Source: Cohnella lubricantis
GTDB lineage: Bacteria; Bacillota; Bacilli; Paenibacillales; Paenibacillaceae
DNA length: 38,812 nucleotides
NCBI RefSeq assembly: GCF_014212015.1
Contig: NZ_JACJVN010000061.1
Coordinates: forward strand, 1 to 38,812
Reading direction: 5' to 3'
The position numbers were made by a program, and so were the translations under genes. Under the pieces are notes generated by a model. That model ran no database searches, was not told the origin of the DNA, and worked only from the letters and a program-made list of their open reading frames with translations. This document shows, one piece after another, positions 9,465 through 18,910 of this stretch (position 1 is the stretch's first letter; each line of letters begins with the position of its first letter).

Positions 9465-9633
9465 TCTTGGATCGACTTCAGGTGAAGCGCTAGACGCCTG
9501 CGGCATGTTCCGCCGTCCTGCGCCGCGCCTTTGTGTTGTCCTATGGGCCAAAGCTCGGAAGAAGAGGTTGCGCGAGAGAAGATGGGGTTGATGGGGAATA
9601 CTGACAGCGTTCAGTTTACCTATCGGCCTTTTT
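9460..9633 (+). promoter_or_regulatory. Probable riboswitch expression platform in the purE leader
   Basis: CGAGCTCTTGG at 9460-9470, which includes the 3' strand of P1, can pair with CCAAAGCTCG at 9548-9557 with one bulged C. This pairing would compete with P1 and looks like an antiterminator. A T-run at 9629-9633 lies after a weak hairpin (ACTGA 9600-9604 / TCAGT 9611-9615) and could be the terminator, but its stem is poor. The fold is read by eye; I am fairly sure of the alternative pairing and unsure of the terminator. Confidence 0.45.
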
Positions 9634-9674
9634 GTATGTTTTGGACTAATCGCAGGCTTAGAAAGGGTGGGATC

Positions 9675-10160
9675 ATGTCGGCACTGGTCGGCGTTATCAT
9701 GGGGAGCACCTCGGATTGGGAGACGATGAAGCGCGCGTGCGAGGTCCTCGATGAATTGAATATTGTCTATGAAAAGAAGGTCGTATCGGCGCATCGGACG
9801 CCGGACTTGATGTTTGAATATGCCGAGAGCGCATCCGCTCGCGGACTTAAAGTCATTATTGCAGGCGCGGGAGGCGCCGCGCATCTGCCGGGAATGGTGG
9901 CGGCGAAGACCGTCCTTCCCGTCATCGGAGTGCCCGTCAAGTCGCAAGCCTTGAACGGGCTGGACTCGCTGCTGTCGATCGTGCAGATGCCGGGCGGCAT
10001 CCCGGTCGCCACGGTGGCGATCGGCACGGCGGGCGCGACGAACGCGGGGCTGCTCGCCGCGCAGATGATCGGCGCGTTCGATCCGGATGTGCAGGCGCGG
10101 GTCGAGGCGCGTCGCGCCCGGATTACGGCGGAAGTGCTTGAGAGCGGGGAGCTGGCATGA
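9675..10160 (+). CDS. purE: N5-carboxyaminoimidazole ribonucleotide mutase PurE
   Basis: PurE converts N5-CAIR to CAIR in purine synthesis and works with PurK. The 161-residue cytoplasmic protein shows the class I PurE motifs GSTSDW (S11, D14), the catalytic histidine H40 in SAHRTPD, and the mobile loop [10 protein letters not shown]. The start was placed at 9675 after AGAAAGGGTGGG; the open frame extends upstream into the leader RNA, but that part is not PurE-like. It is the first gene of the purine operon and overlaps purK by four bases (ATGA), which suggests coupled translation. Control is probably by the PurBoxes and the guanine riboswitch upstream. Confidence 0.97.
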   Translation: MSALVGVIMGSTSDWETMKRACEVLDELNIVYEKKVVSAHRTPDLMFEYAESASARGLKVIIAGAGGAAHLPGMVAAKTVLPVIGVPVKSQALNGLDSLLSIVQMPGGIPVATVAIGTAGATNAGLLAAQMIGAFDPDVQARVEARRARITAEVLESGELA

Positions 10161-11476
10161 CAGAGCCGATTAAGCTGGAGAGTCTGCCGCTTGGCGCACA
10201 AGGCATGGTATGCACGGACGATTGGTGCGCGGTGCCGGGGGCCGACGCTGATGCCAGTGCGGCTGGATCGGACACTGCCATAGGTACCGGCGGCGGCGCG
10301 ACAGCGAATAAAGGCGATACGGAACAATTAAGGCCTATCCTCCCCGGCGCGACGATCGGCATTCTCGGCGGCGGGCAGCTCGGCCGGATGCTGGCGCATG
10401 CGGGCAGCCGGCTCGGCTTCCGCTTCGTGACGCTCGACCCGACGCCGGACGCGCCTTGCGGCCAGACGGCGGAGCAGATCGTCGCAGGCTATGACGACCG
10501 CGAAGCGGCGCGCGAGCTGGCGCGGCGATCCGACGTTATCACGTACGAGTTCGAGAACGTGGACGCCGGCGTCGCCGCCATGCTCGAAGCGGAGTCGTAC
10601 GTGCCGCAGGGCAGCGCGCTGCTGCACACGACGCAGCATCGGCTGCGCGAGAAGCGCGCGATCGAGGCGGCGGGCGCGAAGGTGGCGCCGTACGCGGAGG
10701 TTGCGAGCCTTGAGGCGCTGCGCGGGGCGGCGGCGCGGCTCGGCTTGCCGGCCGTGCTGAAGACGGCGACCGGCGGCTACGACGGCAAAGGCCAATGGGT
10801 GCTGCGCGCGGAGGCGGAACTGGAGCCGGCTTGGGCCGAGGCTGAACGTGCCGGCACGGAGCTTGTGCTCGAGAAGTTCATCTCCTTCGAGAAGGAGATC
10901 TCGGTCATTGCCGCTCGCCGGCCATCCGGCGAGATCCGGACGTTCCCGCCGGCGGAGAACGTGCATGTGAACAACATTTTACACTTGTCGATTGTTCCGG
11001 CTCGCATCTCAGATGAAGTGCGGCGCGAAGCGGAGCGGATGGCGGTGTCAATCGCGGAGACGCTCGGCGTCGTCGGCTTGATCGCGGTGGAGATGTTCGT
11101 GCAGGAGGACGGCACCTTGTATATCAACGAACTGGCCCCTCGCCCGCACAATTCCGGCCATTATACAATAGAAGCAAGCCGCACGTCCCAATTCGAGCAG
11201 CACATTCGCGCGATCTGCGATCTGCCGCTCGGCGATCCAGGTCTGCTGACGCCGGTCGTCATGGTTAACGTGCTCGGCCAACATGTGCAGCCGCTGCTCG
11301 AATGGATGAAGACGCCCGACGCGGAGGCTGAGAGGCTCGGCGTGGAGCCGAAAGTTCATCTGTACGGCAAAGCGGAATCGAAGCACAACCGCAAGATGGG
11401 TCACGTCAACGTGCTGGCTCCGAACGTGGATGCCGCGCTGGCATGGATCGCCCAATCGAACATTTGGAGGGTTTAA
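10157..11476 (+). CDS. purK: N5-carboxyaminoimidazole ribonucleotide synthase PurK, with N-terminal extension
   Basis: PurK is an ATP-grasp enzyme that carboxylates AIR to N5-CAIR using ATP and bicarbonate. The conserved protein begins at about residue 63 with [14 protein letters not shown] and includes [25 protein letters not shown] and [14 protein letters not shown]. At 439 residues it is about 60 longer than Bacillus PurK (about 380). The extra residues 1-60 are low in complexity (Ala, Gly, Asp, Thr). No ATG, GTG or TTG close to the conserved domain offers a better start, whereas the ATG at 10157 overlaps the purE stop and has GGGGAG upstream. The extension is therefore probably translated; its role is unknown. 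Confidence 0.96.
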   Translation: MTEPIKLESLPLGAQGMVCTDDWCAVPGADADASAAGSDTAIGTGGGATANKGDTEQLRPILPGATIGILGGGQLGRMLAHAGSRLGFRFVTLDPTPDAPCGQTAEQIVAGYDDREAARELARRSDVITYEFENVDAGVAAMLEAESYVPQGSALLHTTQHRLREKRAIEAAGAKVAPYAEVASLEALRGAAARLGLPAVLKTATGGYDGKGQWVLRAEAELEPAWAEAERAGTELVLEKFISFEKEISVIAARRPSGEIRTFPPAENVHVNNILHLSIVPARISDEVRREAERMAVSIAETLGVVGLIAVEMFVQEDGTLYINELAPRPHNSGHYTIEASRTSQFEQHIRAICDLPLGDPGLLTPVVMVNVLGQHVQPLLEWMKTPDAEAERLGVEPKVHLYGKAESKHNRKMGHVNVLAPNVDAALAWIAQSNIWRV

Positions 11477-11482
11477 GGGAAT

Positions 11483-12778
11483 ATGATCGAACGTTACAGC
11501 CGTCCCGAGATGCGCGCCATCTGGACTGAAGAGAACAAATTCAAGGCTTGGCTTGAAGTCGAGCTGTGCGCCTGCGAAGCGTGGGCCGAGCTCGGCCACA
11601 TTCCGAAGGAAGACACGGTGAAGCTGCGCCAGAACGCCAAGTTCGATATCGATCGCATCTACGAGATTGAGCAAGAGACGCGCCACGACGTCATCGCCTT
11701 CACCCGCGCCGTCTCCGAGAGCCTCGGCCCGGAGCGCAAGTGGGTGCATTACGGCATGACCTCGACCGACGTCGTCGACACGGCGCTCGGCTATCTATTG
11801 AAGCAAGCGAACGAGATTCTGGAGCGGGACATCGTCGGATTCATCGACATTCTGCGCGGCCAAGCGATCAAATATAAGAAGACGCCGATGATGGGACGCA
11901 CCCATGGCGTTCATGCGGAGCCAACCACATTCGGTCTGAAAATGGCGCTCTGGCACGAGGAGATGAAGCGCAACCTCGAGCGGTTCAAACGGGCGGCGGA
12001 CGGCGTTCAATTCGGCAAGATGTCCGGCGCCGTCGGCACTTACGCGAACCTCGATCCGTTCGTCGAGCAGTTCGTCTGCGACAAGCTCGGCATCAAAGCC
12101 GCGCCGATCTCGACGCAGACGCTGCAGCGCGACCGCCATGCCGAGTATATGGCGACGCTGGCGCTGATCGCGACGTCGCTCGACAAGTTCGCGACGGAGA
12201 TTCGCGCGCTGCAGAAGAGCGAGTTCCGCGAAGTTGAGGAGCCGTTCGCGAAGGGACAGAAGGGCTCGTCCGCGATGCCGCACAAGCGCAACCCGATCGG
12301 CTGCGAGAACATCAGCGGCCTGTCGCGCGTCATCCGCGGCCACATGATCACCGCGTACGAGGACGTGACGCTGTGGCATGAGCGCGACATCTCGCACTCC
12401 TCCGTCGAGCGCATCATTCTGCCGGACGCGACGATGCTGCTCAACTACATGCTGAACCGCTTCGGCAACATCGTGAAGAACCTGACGGTGTTCCCGGAGA
12501 ACATGGCCCGCAACATGCGCAGCACGTACAACGTGCCGTTCTCCGGCCGCGTCATGACGAAGCTGATCGACAAGGGCTTCAGCCGCGAGCAAGCGTACGA
12601 CACCGTGCAGCCGCGCGCGATGCAGGCGTGGGAAGAGCAGCGCGACTTCCGCGCGATCGTCGAGTCGACGCCGGAGATCACCGAGGTGCTCGGCGCCGAC
12701 GAGATCGCCGACTGCTTCGATCCAAGCTGGCATCTGAAGCACGTCGATACGATCTTCGAGCGTCTCGGCCTGAATTAG
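11483..12778 (+). CDS. purB: Adenylosuccinate lyase PurB
   Basis: PurB removes fumarate from SAICAR to give AICAR, and from adenylosuccinate to give AMP. The protein is 431 residues, the same as the Bacillus subtilis enzyme. The fumarase/aspartase-family signature [11 protein letters not shown] is present, with the catalytic serine on the flexible loop at S262/S263. The motifs [14 protein letters not shown] and [14 protein letters not shown] complete the active site contributed by neighbouring subunits of the tetramer. It starts six bases after purK, with GGAGGG in the purK end. The TAG stop codon lies inside the first unit of a 51-bp palindromic repeat, so the repeat seems to have reached the very end of the gene. 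Confidence 0.97.
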   Translation: MIERYSRPEMRAIWTEENKFKAWLEVELCACEAWAELGHIPKEDTVKLRQNAKFDIDRIYEIEQETRHDVIAFTRAVSESLGPERKWVHYGMTSTDVVDTALGYLLKQANEILERDIVGFIDILRGQAIKYKKTPMMGRTHGVHAEPTTFGLKMALWHEEMKRNLERFKRAADGVQFGKMSGAVGTYANLDPFVEQFVCDKLGIKAAPISTQTLQRDRHAEYMATLALIATSLDKFATEIRALQKSEFREVEEPFAKGQKGSSAMPHKRNPIGCENISGLSRVIRGHMITAYEDVTLWHERDISHSSVERIILPDATMLLNYMLNRFGNIVKNLTVFPENMARNMRSTYNVPFSGRVMTKLIDKGFSREQAYDTVQPRAMQAWEEQRDFRAIVESTPEITEVLGADEIADCFDPSWHLKHVDTIFERLGLN

Positions 12779-12848
12779 TCTCAAATCCGACTAACTCGTA
12801 TGTACGAAGCGCCGAAGTGCCGGAATTAGTTCGCAAACCAACTAACTC
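12771..12848. repeat. 51-bp palindromic tandem repeat, family 1 (two units)
   Basis: Unit 1 starts at 12771 and unit 2 at 12822, exactly 51 bp apart. Each has a palindrome: TTAGTC...GACTAA in unit 1 and TTAGTT...AACTAACTC in unit 2. The outer bases of the arms differ but keep pairing (C-G versus T-A), as expected if the hairpin is maintained. The same family returns at 38648-38812, also with a 51-bp step. Unit 1 overlaps the end of purB and provides its TAG stop. Unit 2 ends 32 nt before purC. Confidence 0.85.
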
Positions 12849-12879
12849 TTACCTACCGCCCACCCACAAGGAGGCCGCC

Positions 12880-13776
12880 ATGCCGACAGAAGCGTTGTCT
12901 ACCGCCGAAGGACTCATCCAAGCTCCTCTCATTCATAAAGGCAAGGTGCGGGAGCTGTACGATCTCGGAGAGCATCTCCTGATCGTCGTCACCGACCGCA
13001 TCTCCGCGTTCGATTATGTGCTCGACCCGCCCGTGCCCGACAAAGGCCGGGTGCTCAACGGCCTCAGCTCCTTCTGGTTCGAGCAGACCGCTGGCCTGCT
13101 CCCGAACCATGTCGTTCACACCGACGTGAACAGGCTCGGCGCAGACGTCGTCGCCGATGCCGACAAGCCGAAGCTGGCCGGCCGCATCATGGTCGCCCGC
13201 AAGGCGAAGCGCATCGACATCGAATGCGTCGTGCGCGGCTGCATCACCGGCGGCGGCTGGCGCCAGTACCAGTCGAACGGCGAAGTGAACGGCATCAAGC
13301 TGCCGGCCGGCCTCCATAAGAACTCGAAGCTGCCCGAGCCGATCTTCACGCCCGCGGGCAAGAACGACGTCGGCCACGACGAGGACATCCCGTTCGGGGA
13401 GATGGCGCGCCGCGTCGGCCAACAGCTGGCGGAGGAGCTGCGCGACCGCAGCCTGAAGCTATACGAGTTCGGCCGCCAATACTGCGAGACCAAAGGCATC
13501 ATCCTTGCCGACTGCAAATTCGAATTCGGCCTTATCGATAACGAAGTCATTCTGATCGACGAACTGTTCACCCCGGACTCCTCGCGCTTCTGGGCTCAGG
13601 AGAATTACAAGCTGGACGTCGAGATCGACAGCATGGACAAGGAGCCGGTCCGCGCGTACCTCGCGAGCTCGGATTGGGACAAGAACAGTCCGCCGCCGCG
13701 TCTGCCGGATGAGGTCGTCCAAGCAACCTCGGCCCGGTACAAGGAGATTCAGCGGCGCCTGACCGAAGCCGAGTAA
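12880..13776 (+). CDS. purC: SAICAR synthase PurC, long form
   Basis: PurC joins CAIR and aspartate, using ATP, to give SAICAR. The 298-residue protein shows HKGKVRELYDLG, VVTDRISAFDYVL, PDKGRVLNGLSSFWF, ECVVRGCITGGGWRQY, KFEFGL and DELFTPDSSRFW. It belongs to the long class (about 295-305 residues, as in mycobacteria and yeast), not the short class of about 240 residues in Bacillus subtilis. The ATG at 12880 follows AAGGAGG. The frame is open upstream through the 51-bp repeats, but that part is not PurC. It is preceded by repeat units and followed by 255 nt without a gene, unusual spacing for an otherwise tightly packed operon. Confidence 0.96.
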   Translation: MPTEALSTAEGLIQAPLIHKGKVRELYDLGEHLLIVVTDRISAFDYVLDPPVPDKGRVLNGLSSFWFEQTAGLLPNHVVHTDVNRLGADVVADADKPKLAGRIMVARKAKRIDIECVVRGCITGGGWRQYQSNGEVNGIKLPAGLHKNSKLPEPIFTPAGKNDVGHDEDIPFGEMARRVGQQLAEELRDRSLKLYEFGRQYCETKGIILADCKFEFGLIDNEVILIDELFTPDSSRFWAQENYKLDVEIDSMDKEPVRAYLASSDWDKNSPPPRLPDEVVQATSARYKEIQRRLTEAE

Positions 13777-14031
13777 GCAGCAGCGCATGAAGCGCCCATG
13801 ATGCCGGAGCCGTTGCATTAGAGGCGCGTCAGCTTACGACAATAGCCGAACGATGCGGCGATTGCCCATGACCGCCCCGCCGCCGCGCGAAACACAGAGG
13901 CCCAGCGGCGGCATGCCGGCCATCGAAGCCAAGGCGCGGATTGCGCGCGGCTTCCCAAACACCTTTTTTCCCATAGCAAGCCCGTCCGTCATGCCCAAAT
14001 CCCATCCCCCCTCTAGGAGGAGACAACGATC
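13777..14031 (+). other. Non-coding gap between purC and purS
   Basis: These 255 nt hold no believable gene, promoter or terminator that I can see. Open frames here are fragments of purS-region shadows. The only clear element is the AGGAGGAG ribosome binding site of purS near 14016-14023. Confidence 0.6.
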
Positions 14032-14274
14032 ATGAAAGCAACGGTATACGTAACGATCAAAGAGAACGTGCTCGACCCGCAGGGCAACGCCGTCCAGAAC
14101 TCGCTGCAGACGCTCGGCTTCGGCGAAGTCGCCAAAGTCCGGATCGGCAAGTATATGGAGCTTCAGCTCGACACGAACGACCGCGCGGAAGCGGAGAAGC
14201 AAGTCAAGGCCATGTGCGAGAAGCTGCTGGCGAACACCGTCGTCGAAGATTATCGTTTCGAACTGGAGGGCTGA
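14032..14274 (+). CDS. purS: FGAM synthase subunit PurS
   Basis: PurS is the small bridging subunit of the three-part formylglycinamidine ribonucleotide synthase (PurS-PurQ-PurL) found in Gram-positive bacteria and archaea. It holds PurQ and PurL together so that ammonia can pass between them. The protein is 80 residues and shows [29 protein letters not shown] and the end motif [12 protein letters not shown], as expected. AGGAGGAG lies about nine bases before the ATG. It is followed by purQ after five bases, so the two are probably coupled. Confidence 0.95.
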   Translation: MKATVYVTIKENVLDPQGNAVQNSLQTLGFGEVAKVRIGKYMELQLDTNDRAEAEKQVKAMCEKLLANTVVEDYRFELEG

Positions 14275-14279
14275 GCCTG

Positions 14280-14981
14280 ATGAAATTCGCGGTTCTCGTG
14301 TTCCCGGGCTCCAACTGCGACATCGACATGTACAAGGCGGTCGAGGATGTTCTGCAGCAGCCCGTCGATTACGTCTGGCATACGGCCACCGACCTGTCCC
14401 AATATGACGCCATCCTCGTGCCGGGCGGCTTCTCCTACGGCGACTACTTGCGCTGCGGCGCGATCGCACAGCTCGCTCCGGTCATGAACGAAGTGCGCAA
14501 GGCAGCTGAAGCCGGCAAGTTCGTCCTCGGCGTCTGCAACGGCTTCCAGATTCTCACCGAAGCGGGCCTCCTGCCGGGAGCGCTCATCCGCAACAAGTCG
14601 CTCAAATTCCGCTGCCATCCGGTCGACCTGAAGGTGGAGAACGCGAACACCGCGTTCACGAACGCTTATCAGACCGGCGAGACGATCCGCATCCCGATCG
14701 CGCACGGCGAAGGCAACTTCTACTGCGACGACGAGACGCTGAAGCAGCTTCAAGCGAACAACCAGATTGTCTTCACCTACGAAGGCGACAATCCGAACGG
14801 CTCCGTCGCGAACATCGCCGGCATCTGCAACGAGCGCGGCAACGTCGTCGGCATGATGCCGCACCCGGAGCGCGCGGTCAGCGAGCTGCTCGGATCGGCA
14901 GACGGAGCGGGCATGTTCAAGTCAGTCCTTAACGCATTCGCATCGAAGACCGGCGCGGCAAGCGGCGCCGCAGTCCGCTAA
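14280..14981 (+). CDS. purQ: FGAM synthase glutaminase subunit PurQ
   Basis: PurQ is the class I glutamine amidotransferase subunit that releases ammonia for FGAM formation. The nucleophile is C86 in GVCNGFQ; the His/Glu pair of the triad is in MMPHPERA. The start [14 protein letters not shown] is typical. Its length of 233 residues is a few longer than Bacillus PurQ because of an Ala/Gly/Ser-rich tail. The ATG at 14280 follows GGAGGG within the end of purS. The gene is followed 17 nt later by purL. Confidence 0.96.
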   Translation: MKFAVLVFPGSNCDIDMYKAVEDVLQQPVDYVWHTATDLSQYDAILVPGGFSYGDYLRCGAIAQLAPVMNEVRKAAEAGKFVLGVCNGFQILTEAGLLPGALIRNKSLKFRCHPVDLKVENANTAFTNAYQTGETIRIPIAHGEGNFYCDDETLKQLQANNQIVFTYEGDNPNGSVANIAGICNERGNVVGMMPHPERAVSELLGSADGAGMFKSVLNAFASKTGAASGAAVR

Positions 14982-14998
14982 AAAAGGGGGAACGGATA

Positions 14999-17242
14999 GT
15001 GGCGCAGCAGACAGCAGCGAAGGAACCGACGATCGAGCAGATCGCGGAGCAGAAGATCTACAAGCAATTCGGCGTATCCGATTCCGAATATGCACTCATA
15101 TGCGAATTTCTCGGCCGCAAGCCGAATTATACGGAGATTGGCGTGTTCAGCGTGATGTGGTCCGAGCATTGCGCGTACAAGAACTCGAAGCCGCTGTTGA
15201 AAAGGTTCCCGGTCACCGGCCCCCGCGTCCTGATGGGACCGGGCGAAGGCGCCGGCATCGTCGATATCGGCGACAATCAGGCGGTTGTCTTCAAGATCGA
15301 ATCGCATAACCATCCGTCCGCGGTCGAGCCTTACCAAGGCGCGGCGACCGGCGTCGGCGGCATCATCCGCGACATCTTCTCGATGGGCTCCCGCCCGATC
15401 GCGCTGCTTAACTCGCTGCGCTTCGGCAAGCTGGAGAGCGACCGCGTGAAGTACCTGTTCGAGCACGTCGTCAGCGGCATCGCCGGCTACGGCAACTGCA
15501 TTGGCATTCCGACCGTCGCGGGCGAAGTGATGTTCGACGAGTCGTACGAGGGCAACCCGCTCGTCAACGCGATGTGTGTCGGCCTCATCGACCACGACCA
15601 GATCCAGCGCGGCATCGCCAAAGGCGTCGGCAACCCGGTGTTCTACGTCGGTCCGGCGACCGGCCGCGACGGCATCCACGGCGCGACGTTCGCAAGCGAG
15701 GACCTGACCGCCGAATCCGAAGCGAAGCGCTCCGCGGTCCAAGTCGGAGACCCGTTCATGGAGAAGCTCGTCATGGAAGCGACGCTCGAGCTGATCGCCT
15801 CCGGCATCGTGCTCGGCATTCAGGACATGGGCGCAGCAGGCCTCACCTGCTCCAGCGCAGAGATGGCGAGCAAAGCCGGCAACGGCATGGAGCTGTACCT
15901 CGACGAGGTGCCGCAGCGCGAAGAGGGCATGACCGCCTACGAGATGATGCTGTCCGAGTCGCAGGAGCGGATGTTGTTCGTCACCGAGCCTCAGCATGAG
16001 GCGCAGGCGAAGGCGATTTTCGAACGGTGGGGGCTGCATTGCGCGAAGGTGGGCAAGGTGACGGACGACGGCCGCCTGCGCTTGTTCCACAAGGGCGAGC
16101 AGGTCGCCGACATGCCGGTCAAGGCGCTCGTCGACGACTGCCCGATCTACGAGAAGCCGTCCAAGGTGCCGGATTATTACGTGAAGAACGGCTCGGTCGA
16201 CACGAACCGTTACGAGCAAGCGACGGACCTCAATGCCGCGTTGCGAAAAGTGCTCGGCTCCCCCTCGCTAGCGAGCAAGGAGTGGGTGTACAGCCAGTAC
16301 GATTACCAAGTGCGCACCGAGACGGCGGTCGTGCCGGGCTCGGACGCGGCGGTCGTGACGATTCGCGGCACGCGCAAGGCGCTCGCGATGACGACCGACT
16401 GCAACGGCCGCTACGTCTACCTCGACCCGGAGGTGGGAGGCAAGATCGCGGTCGCGGAAGCGGCGCGCAATATCGTCTGCTCCGGCGGCGAGCCGCTGGC
16501 GATCACCGACAACCTGAACTTCGGTTCGCCGGAGAAGCCGGAGGTGTTCTGGCAGATGGAGAAGGCGGTCGACGGCATGGCCGAGGCGTGCCGCTTCCTC
16601 GAGACGCCGGTCATCGGCGGCAACGTATCGCTCTATAACGAGAACGCGAAGGGCGCGATCTATCCGACGCCGGTCGTCGGCATGGTCGGCCTCGTGCGCG
16701 ACATCGATCACATTACGACGCAGGACTTTAAGGCTTCGGGGGATATCATCTTCCTGCTCGGCGAGACGAAGGCGGAGCTGGGCGGCAGTGAGTTCCAATA
16801 CGCCGTGCACGGCGTGACGGAAGGCCGCCCGCCGGAGCTGGATCTGGCTGTCGAGCAGCGGCTGCACAAGGCCGTACTCGGCGCGATCCGCGAGGGGCTT
16901 GTCGCTTCGGCGCACGATCTGTCCGAAGGAGGCCTCGCGGCGGCGGTGGCGGAGTCCGGCTTCGGCCGCGGCCTTGGCGCGAAGGTGGACTTCCGGGCCG
17001 GCTTGCGCGCGGACATCGCGCTGTTCAGCGAATCGCAGTCGCGCATTCTGCTGTCCGCGAAGCCGGAGCAGGCGGATCGGTTGGCCGCTTATCTGGAGGC
17101 GGAAGGCGTCCCGGTGCAGCGGTTAGGCGTTGTCGGCGGGGATGCGCTCACGATCGCCGTGAACGGGCAGGTTGTGGTAGATGCGCCGCTGGACGAATTC
17201 CGCCGCGAATGGAAGGAAGCGATCCCATGCCGGATGCAGTGA
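14999..17242 (+). CDS. purL: FGAM synthase large subunit PurL
   Basis: PurL converts FGAR to FGAM using ATP and ammonia supplied by PurQ. At 747 residues it is the small, single-domain-set PurL that needs PurS and PurQ. The motifs [44 protein letters not shown] and [12 protein letters not shown] are clear in the first half. [27 protein letters not shown] and [20 protein letters not shown] are clear in the second, showing the pseudo-symmetric PurM-like halves. The start is GTG at 14999, set by GGGGG about eight bases upstream. The end overlaps the purF start by 16 bases. Confidence 0.97.
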   Translation: MAQQTAAKEPTIEQIAEQKIYKQFGVSDSEYALICEFLGRKPNYTEIGVFSVMWSEHCAYKNSKPLLKRFPVTGPRVLMGPGEGAGIVDIGDNQAVVFKIESHNHPSAVEPYQGAATGVGGIIRDIFSMGSRPIALLNSLRFGKLESDRVKYLFEHVVSGIAGYGNCIGIPTVAGEVMFDESYEGNPLVNAMCVGLIDHDQIQRGIAKGVGNPVFYVGPATGRDGIHGATFASEDLTAESEAKRSAVQVGDPFMEKLVMEATLELIASGIVLGIQDMGAAGLTCSSAEMASKAGNGMELYLDEVPQREEGMTAYEMMLSESQERMLFVTEPQHEAQAKAIFERWGLHCAKVGKVTDDGRLRLFHKGEQVADMPVKALVDDCPIYEKPSKVPDYYVKNGSVDTNRYEQATDLNAALRKVLGSPSLASKEWVYSQYDYQVRTETAVVPGSDAAVVTIRGTRKALAMTTDCNGRYVYLDPEVGGKIAVAEAARNIVCSGGEPLAITDNLNFGSPEKPEVFWQMEKAVDGMAEACRFLETPVIGGNVSLYNENAKGAIYPTPVVGMVGLVRDIDHITTQDFKASGDIIFLLGETKAELGGSEFQYAVHGVTEGRPPELDLAVEQRLHKAVLGAIREGLVASAHDLSEGGLAAAVAESGFGRGLGAKVDFRAGLRADIALFSESQSRILLSAKPEQADRLAAYLEAEGVPVQRLGVVGGDALTIAVNGQVVVDAPLDEFRREWKEAIPCRMQ

Positions 17243-18879
17243 GATCCGCCGCGACCGGGTCCGACTGGACGGCGGAGCAGTCGAAGCCGGAAGCGATGAG
17301 CTCTGCGAATGATTCCATCAGGACGGCGGAGCAGTCAAAGCCGAGCACAATGAGCTCTGCGACCGGCTCGGCTTGGTCGGCGGAGGCGGGAGCAGGGCGG
17401 CTGAACCAGCCGGCTGCGGACGCGCGGTTCTGGAGCGGGGACTATTACAATGAGGGCCATAGCCATGAGGAGATTTTCGACAAGGTGAAGGAGGAGTGCG
17501 GCGTGTTCGGGGTGTTCGGTCACCCCGGCGCGTCGGAGCTCGCGTACTTCGGTCTGCATGCGCTGCAGCACCGCGGCGAGGAGAGCTGCGGCATCTGCAC
17601 GTCCGAGGAAGGCGCGTTCCACTACCATCGCGGCATGGGACTCGTGAAGGAAGTGTTCGACCGCGACAAGCTGGACGGCCTCGTCGGCGACCGCGCGATC
17701 GGCCACGTCCGCTATTCGACATCCGGCTCGAGCAAGCTGGCGAACGCGCAGCCGCTCGTGTTCAAGTACCGCGACGGCGACCTGGCGGTGTGCACGAACG
17801 GCAACATCGTGAACGAGCCGGTCATTCGCCGCGAGCTGGAGGAACAGGGCTCGATATTCCAGACGTCGAGCGATACCGAGGTCATCGCCCACTTGATCGC
17901 CCGCTCGCCGAAGGATCTCGTCGAAGCGGTCAAGGACGCGTTCGCGCGGCTGATCGGGGGCTACGCCTTCCTCATCATGACGAAGGACCGGCTCATCGCG
18001 GCGTGCGATCCGAACGGCTTCCGGCCGCTCGTGCTGGGACGCATCGGCGATGCGTACGTGTTCGCCTCGGAGACGTGCGCGTTCGAGACGATCGGCGCGG
18101 AGTACGTGCGCGATGTCGAGCCGGGCGAGCTGCTCGTGCTCGACAAGAACGGCCTGCGCGAGGAGCGGTTCGCGAAGATGGAGCGCCGCGCGATCTGCGC
18201 GATGGAGTACATCTACTTCGCGCGTCCGGACAGCGACATCTACCAGACGAATCTGCACTCCGCGCGCAAGCGGATGGGGCAGAAGCTGGCGCTCGAAGCG
18301 TTCGTCGACGCTGACATCGTGACGGGCGTGCCGGATTCGAGCATCTCCGCCGCGATCGGCTACGCCGAGCAGACCGGCATTCCATACGAACTTGGACTCA
18401 TCAAAAATAAATATACCGGCCGGACGTTCATCCAGCCTTCCCAAGAGCTGCGCGAGAAGGGCGTCAAGATGAAGCTGTCCGCCGTCCGCCGGGTCGTCGA
18501 AGGCAAGCGCGTCGTCATGATCGACGACTCGATCGTGCGCGGCACGACATCGCTTCGCATCGTGAACATGCTCCGCGAAGCGGGCGCGCTCGAGGTGCAC
18601 GTGCGGATCACGTCGCCGCCGTTCATGAACCCGTGCTACTACGGCATCGATACGCCGAACCCGGCCGACCTGATCGCGAACACGAAGTCGGTCGAGGAGA
18701 TCCGCAAGGCGATCAACGCGGACTCGCTCTACTTCCTGACGAAGGAAGGGCTCATGGACGCGGTCGGCGGGCATGAAGGCGAGAAGAACCGCGGCCTCTG
18801 CATGAGCTGCTTCGACCACGACTACCCGACGCAGGTGCAATTCGAGCAGGCGAAGGCGACCAGCTGCAGCTGCGACTGA
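17227..18879 (+). CDS. purF: Amidophosphoribosyltransferase PurF with a long N-terminal leader
   Basis: PurF makes phosphoribosylamine from PRPP and glutamine, the first committed step. The glutaminase nucleophile is the cysteine of [11 protein letters not shown], here residue 91. In Bacillus subtilis this cysteine becomes the N-terminus after removal of an 11-residue propeptide; here the predicted leader is 90 residues. The PRPP loop [14 protein letters not shown] is present. Cysteines in [13 protein letters not shown] and LCMSC fit the 4Fe-4S ligands of the Bacillus type. The ATG at 17227 follows GGAAGGA inside purL. In-frame ATGs at M24 and M42 are possible later starts. Leader residues 15-52 contain an 18-residue repeat. 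A 753-nt non-coding gap follows. Confidence 0.95.
   Translation: MPDAVRSAATGSDWTAEQSKPEAMSSANDSIRTAEQSKPSTMSSATGSAWSAEAGAGRLNQPAADARFWSGDYYNEGHSHEEIFDKVKEECGVFGVFGHPGASELAYFGLHALQHRGEESCGICTSEEGAFHYHRGMGLVKEVFDRDKLDGLVGDRAIGHVRYSTSGSSKLANAQPLVFKYRDGDLAVCTNGNIVNEPVIRRELEEQGSIFQTSSDTEVIAHLIARSPKDLVEAVKDAFARLIGGYAFLIMTKDRLIAACDPNGFRPLVLGRIGDAYVFASETCAFETIGAEYVRDVEPGELLVLDKNGLREERFAKMERRAICAMEYIYFARPDSDIYQTNLHSARKRMGQKLALEAFVDADIVTGVPDSSISAAIGYAEQTGIPYELGLIKNKYTGRTFIQPSQELREKGVKMKLSAVRRVVEGKRVVMIDDSIVRGTTSLRIVNMLREAGALEVHVRITSPPFMNPCYYGIDTPNPADLIANTKSVEEIRKAINADSLYFLTKEGLMDAVGGHEGEKNRGLCMSCFDHDYPTQVQFEQAKATSCSCD
17269..17385 (+). repeat. 54-bp coding repeat in the purF leader
   Basis: ACGGCGGAGCAG begins at 17269 and again at 17323, with a third partial copy (TCGGCGGAG) at 17377: a 54-bp step, or 18 codons. 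The protein repeat is TAEQSKP-(E/S)-(A/T)-M-SSA. The copies differ at several positions, so the duplication is not very recent. Confidence 0.75.
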
Positions 18880-18910
18880 AGCGCTGCGGGAGTTGGGGCG
18901 CCGGAGTGGC

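Noticed and set aside
9531..9674. Upstream extension of purE into the leader RNA
   Set aside because: The residues are not PurE-like, while the ATG at 9675 has a good ribosome binding site and begins exactly at the conserved protein.
12628..12879. Upstream extension of purC into purB and the repeats
   Set aside because: The AAGGAGG before the ATG at 12880 and family alignment both set the start there. The upstream part is out-of-frame purB and repeat.
13829..14469. Genes on the minus strand in the purC-purS gap
   Set aside because: The frames extend into antisense of purS and purQ and have no start signals; nothing supports a real gene.
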